A stretch of DNA of 5,313 bases from an uncultured Lachnospiraceae bacterium. Its GTDB lineage: Bacteria > Bacillota > Clostridia > Lachnospirales > Lachnospiraceae. The position numbers and the translations under genes were made by a program. Of this stretch, positions 4,974 through 5,313 are shown in pieces. The DNA lies in contig CASGVX010000162.1 in the NCBI GenBank assembly GCA_949346185.1, positions 1 to 5,313 on the forward strand, given 5' to 3'. Each line of letters opens with the position of its first letter. Position 1 is the first letter of the stretch. The notes beneath the pieces were generated by a model. The model made no database searches and had not been told where the DNA came from. It worked only from the letters and a program-made list of their open reading frames with translations.

Positions 4974-5313
4974 TTATATATAATTTAGCAAAGAATTCCC
5001 TAATATTTTTGCTGTAGAAGACAACGCCCCCGTATACAGGTCATAGGCTTCTGTCATGTTGATATAGGCATCCGCAATCTCCACATCTTCATTATCAGAC
5101 ATCTGCTCTCTGGTATCCAGTTTCTGATCTGCAAGTTTTTCCTGAGTCATCTGCAGACGCTTATATCTGGTTCCCACGTCCGCCAGCGCCACATTGACCT
5201 GATCCTCTGCTTTCTCCACCATGGTAAGCCCCATGCCGAAAGCCTCCGTCATGGCTCCCTTCCGCAGAGCCTGCTCCTGTTCCAGCATCTCTTTTAACTT
5301 ATTGAGATTTGCC
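4974..5313 (-). CDS. flgL: Flagellar hook-associated protein FlgL (HAP3), C-terminal part
   Basis: The frame is open to the window edge, so about 113 C-terminal codons are present and the start is outside. FlgL forms the second junction ring between hook and filament and resembles flagellin at both ends. The visible part is the C-terminal D1/D0 helix: VNVALADVGTRYKRLQMTQEKLADQ, then a DNEDVEIADAYINMTEAYDLYTGAL segment and the hydrophobic end STAKILGNSLLNYI, which matches the HAP3 ending (roughly Q-A-LxxTxKIxxxSLLDYL). Flagellin itself is a less likely alternative because of this ending and the neighbourhood. flgK would be expected just upstream. The next gene, fliW, begins 216 bp downstream. 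Confidence 0.93.
   Translation of the reverse strand, partial: ANLNKLKEMLEQEQALRKGAMTEAFGMGLTMVEKAEDQVNVALADVGTRYKRLQMTQEKLADQKLDTREQMSDNEDVEIADAYINMTEAYDLYTGALSSTAKILGNSLLNYI

Noticed and set aside
1..5313. CRISPR array, tRNA, rRNA or insertion sequence
   Set aside because: I saw no regularly spaced repeats, no tRNA- or rRNA-like sequence and no transposase-like frame or terminal repeats.

Overview
The window is a late-flagellar gene block from a motile Gram-positive bacterium. It is most likely a clostridial species of the Lachnospiraceae type (Roseburia/Butyrivibrio-like). I infer this from strong AGGAGG-type ribosome binding sites, the FliW-CsrA pair typical of Firmicutes, the style of the FliD protein (an N-terminal SGM-SGMDTDSIV segment and a conserved LTDDQKKAM...EIEKWE block), and moderate GC content. 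The genus is not determined. Every convincing gene lies on the minus strand, so the block reads from high to low coordinates.

In transcription order it contains: the 3' end of flgL (hook-filament junction protein, cut by the window edge); an intercistronic stretch with a large inverted repeat and a possible 36-codon ORF overlapping the next gene by ATGA; fliW; csrA; a FlaG-family gene; fliD (filament cap, 722 aa and unusually long); fliS (flagellin chaperone); and a FlgN/FliT-type export chaperone. The last 245 bases (positions 1-245) hold no recognisable gene, only a short unexplained ORF, a possible second sigma-D promoter and a small hairpin.

Functionally, FlgL joins hook to filament, FliD caps the filament, and FliS and the FlgN/FliT-like protein are export chaperones. 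FlaG is a filament-length or late flagellar accessory protein. CsrA is an RNA-binding translational repressor, and FliW is its protein antagonist, which in Bacillus is itself titrated by flagellin.

The most interesting feature is regulatory. A near-perfect sigma-D/sigma-28 promoter (TAAA-N15-GCCGATAT) begins in the csrA stop codon and would start a separate flaG-fliD-fliS transcript. Its roughly 100-nt leader carries five GGA motifs, two of them in predicted hairpin loops and one in the flaG Shine-Dalgarno sequence, which is the usual architecture of a CsrA target. A further hairpin with an AAGGAU loop at the far left edge, and an 11-bp perfect hairpin straddling the fliW stop just before csrA, suggest RNA-level control in several places. 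The CsrA-target idea is a hypothesis from sequence pattern, not shown.
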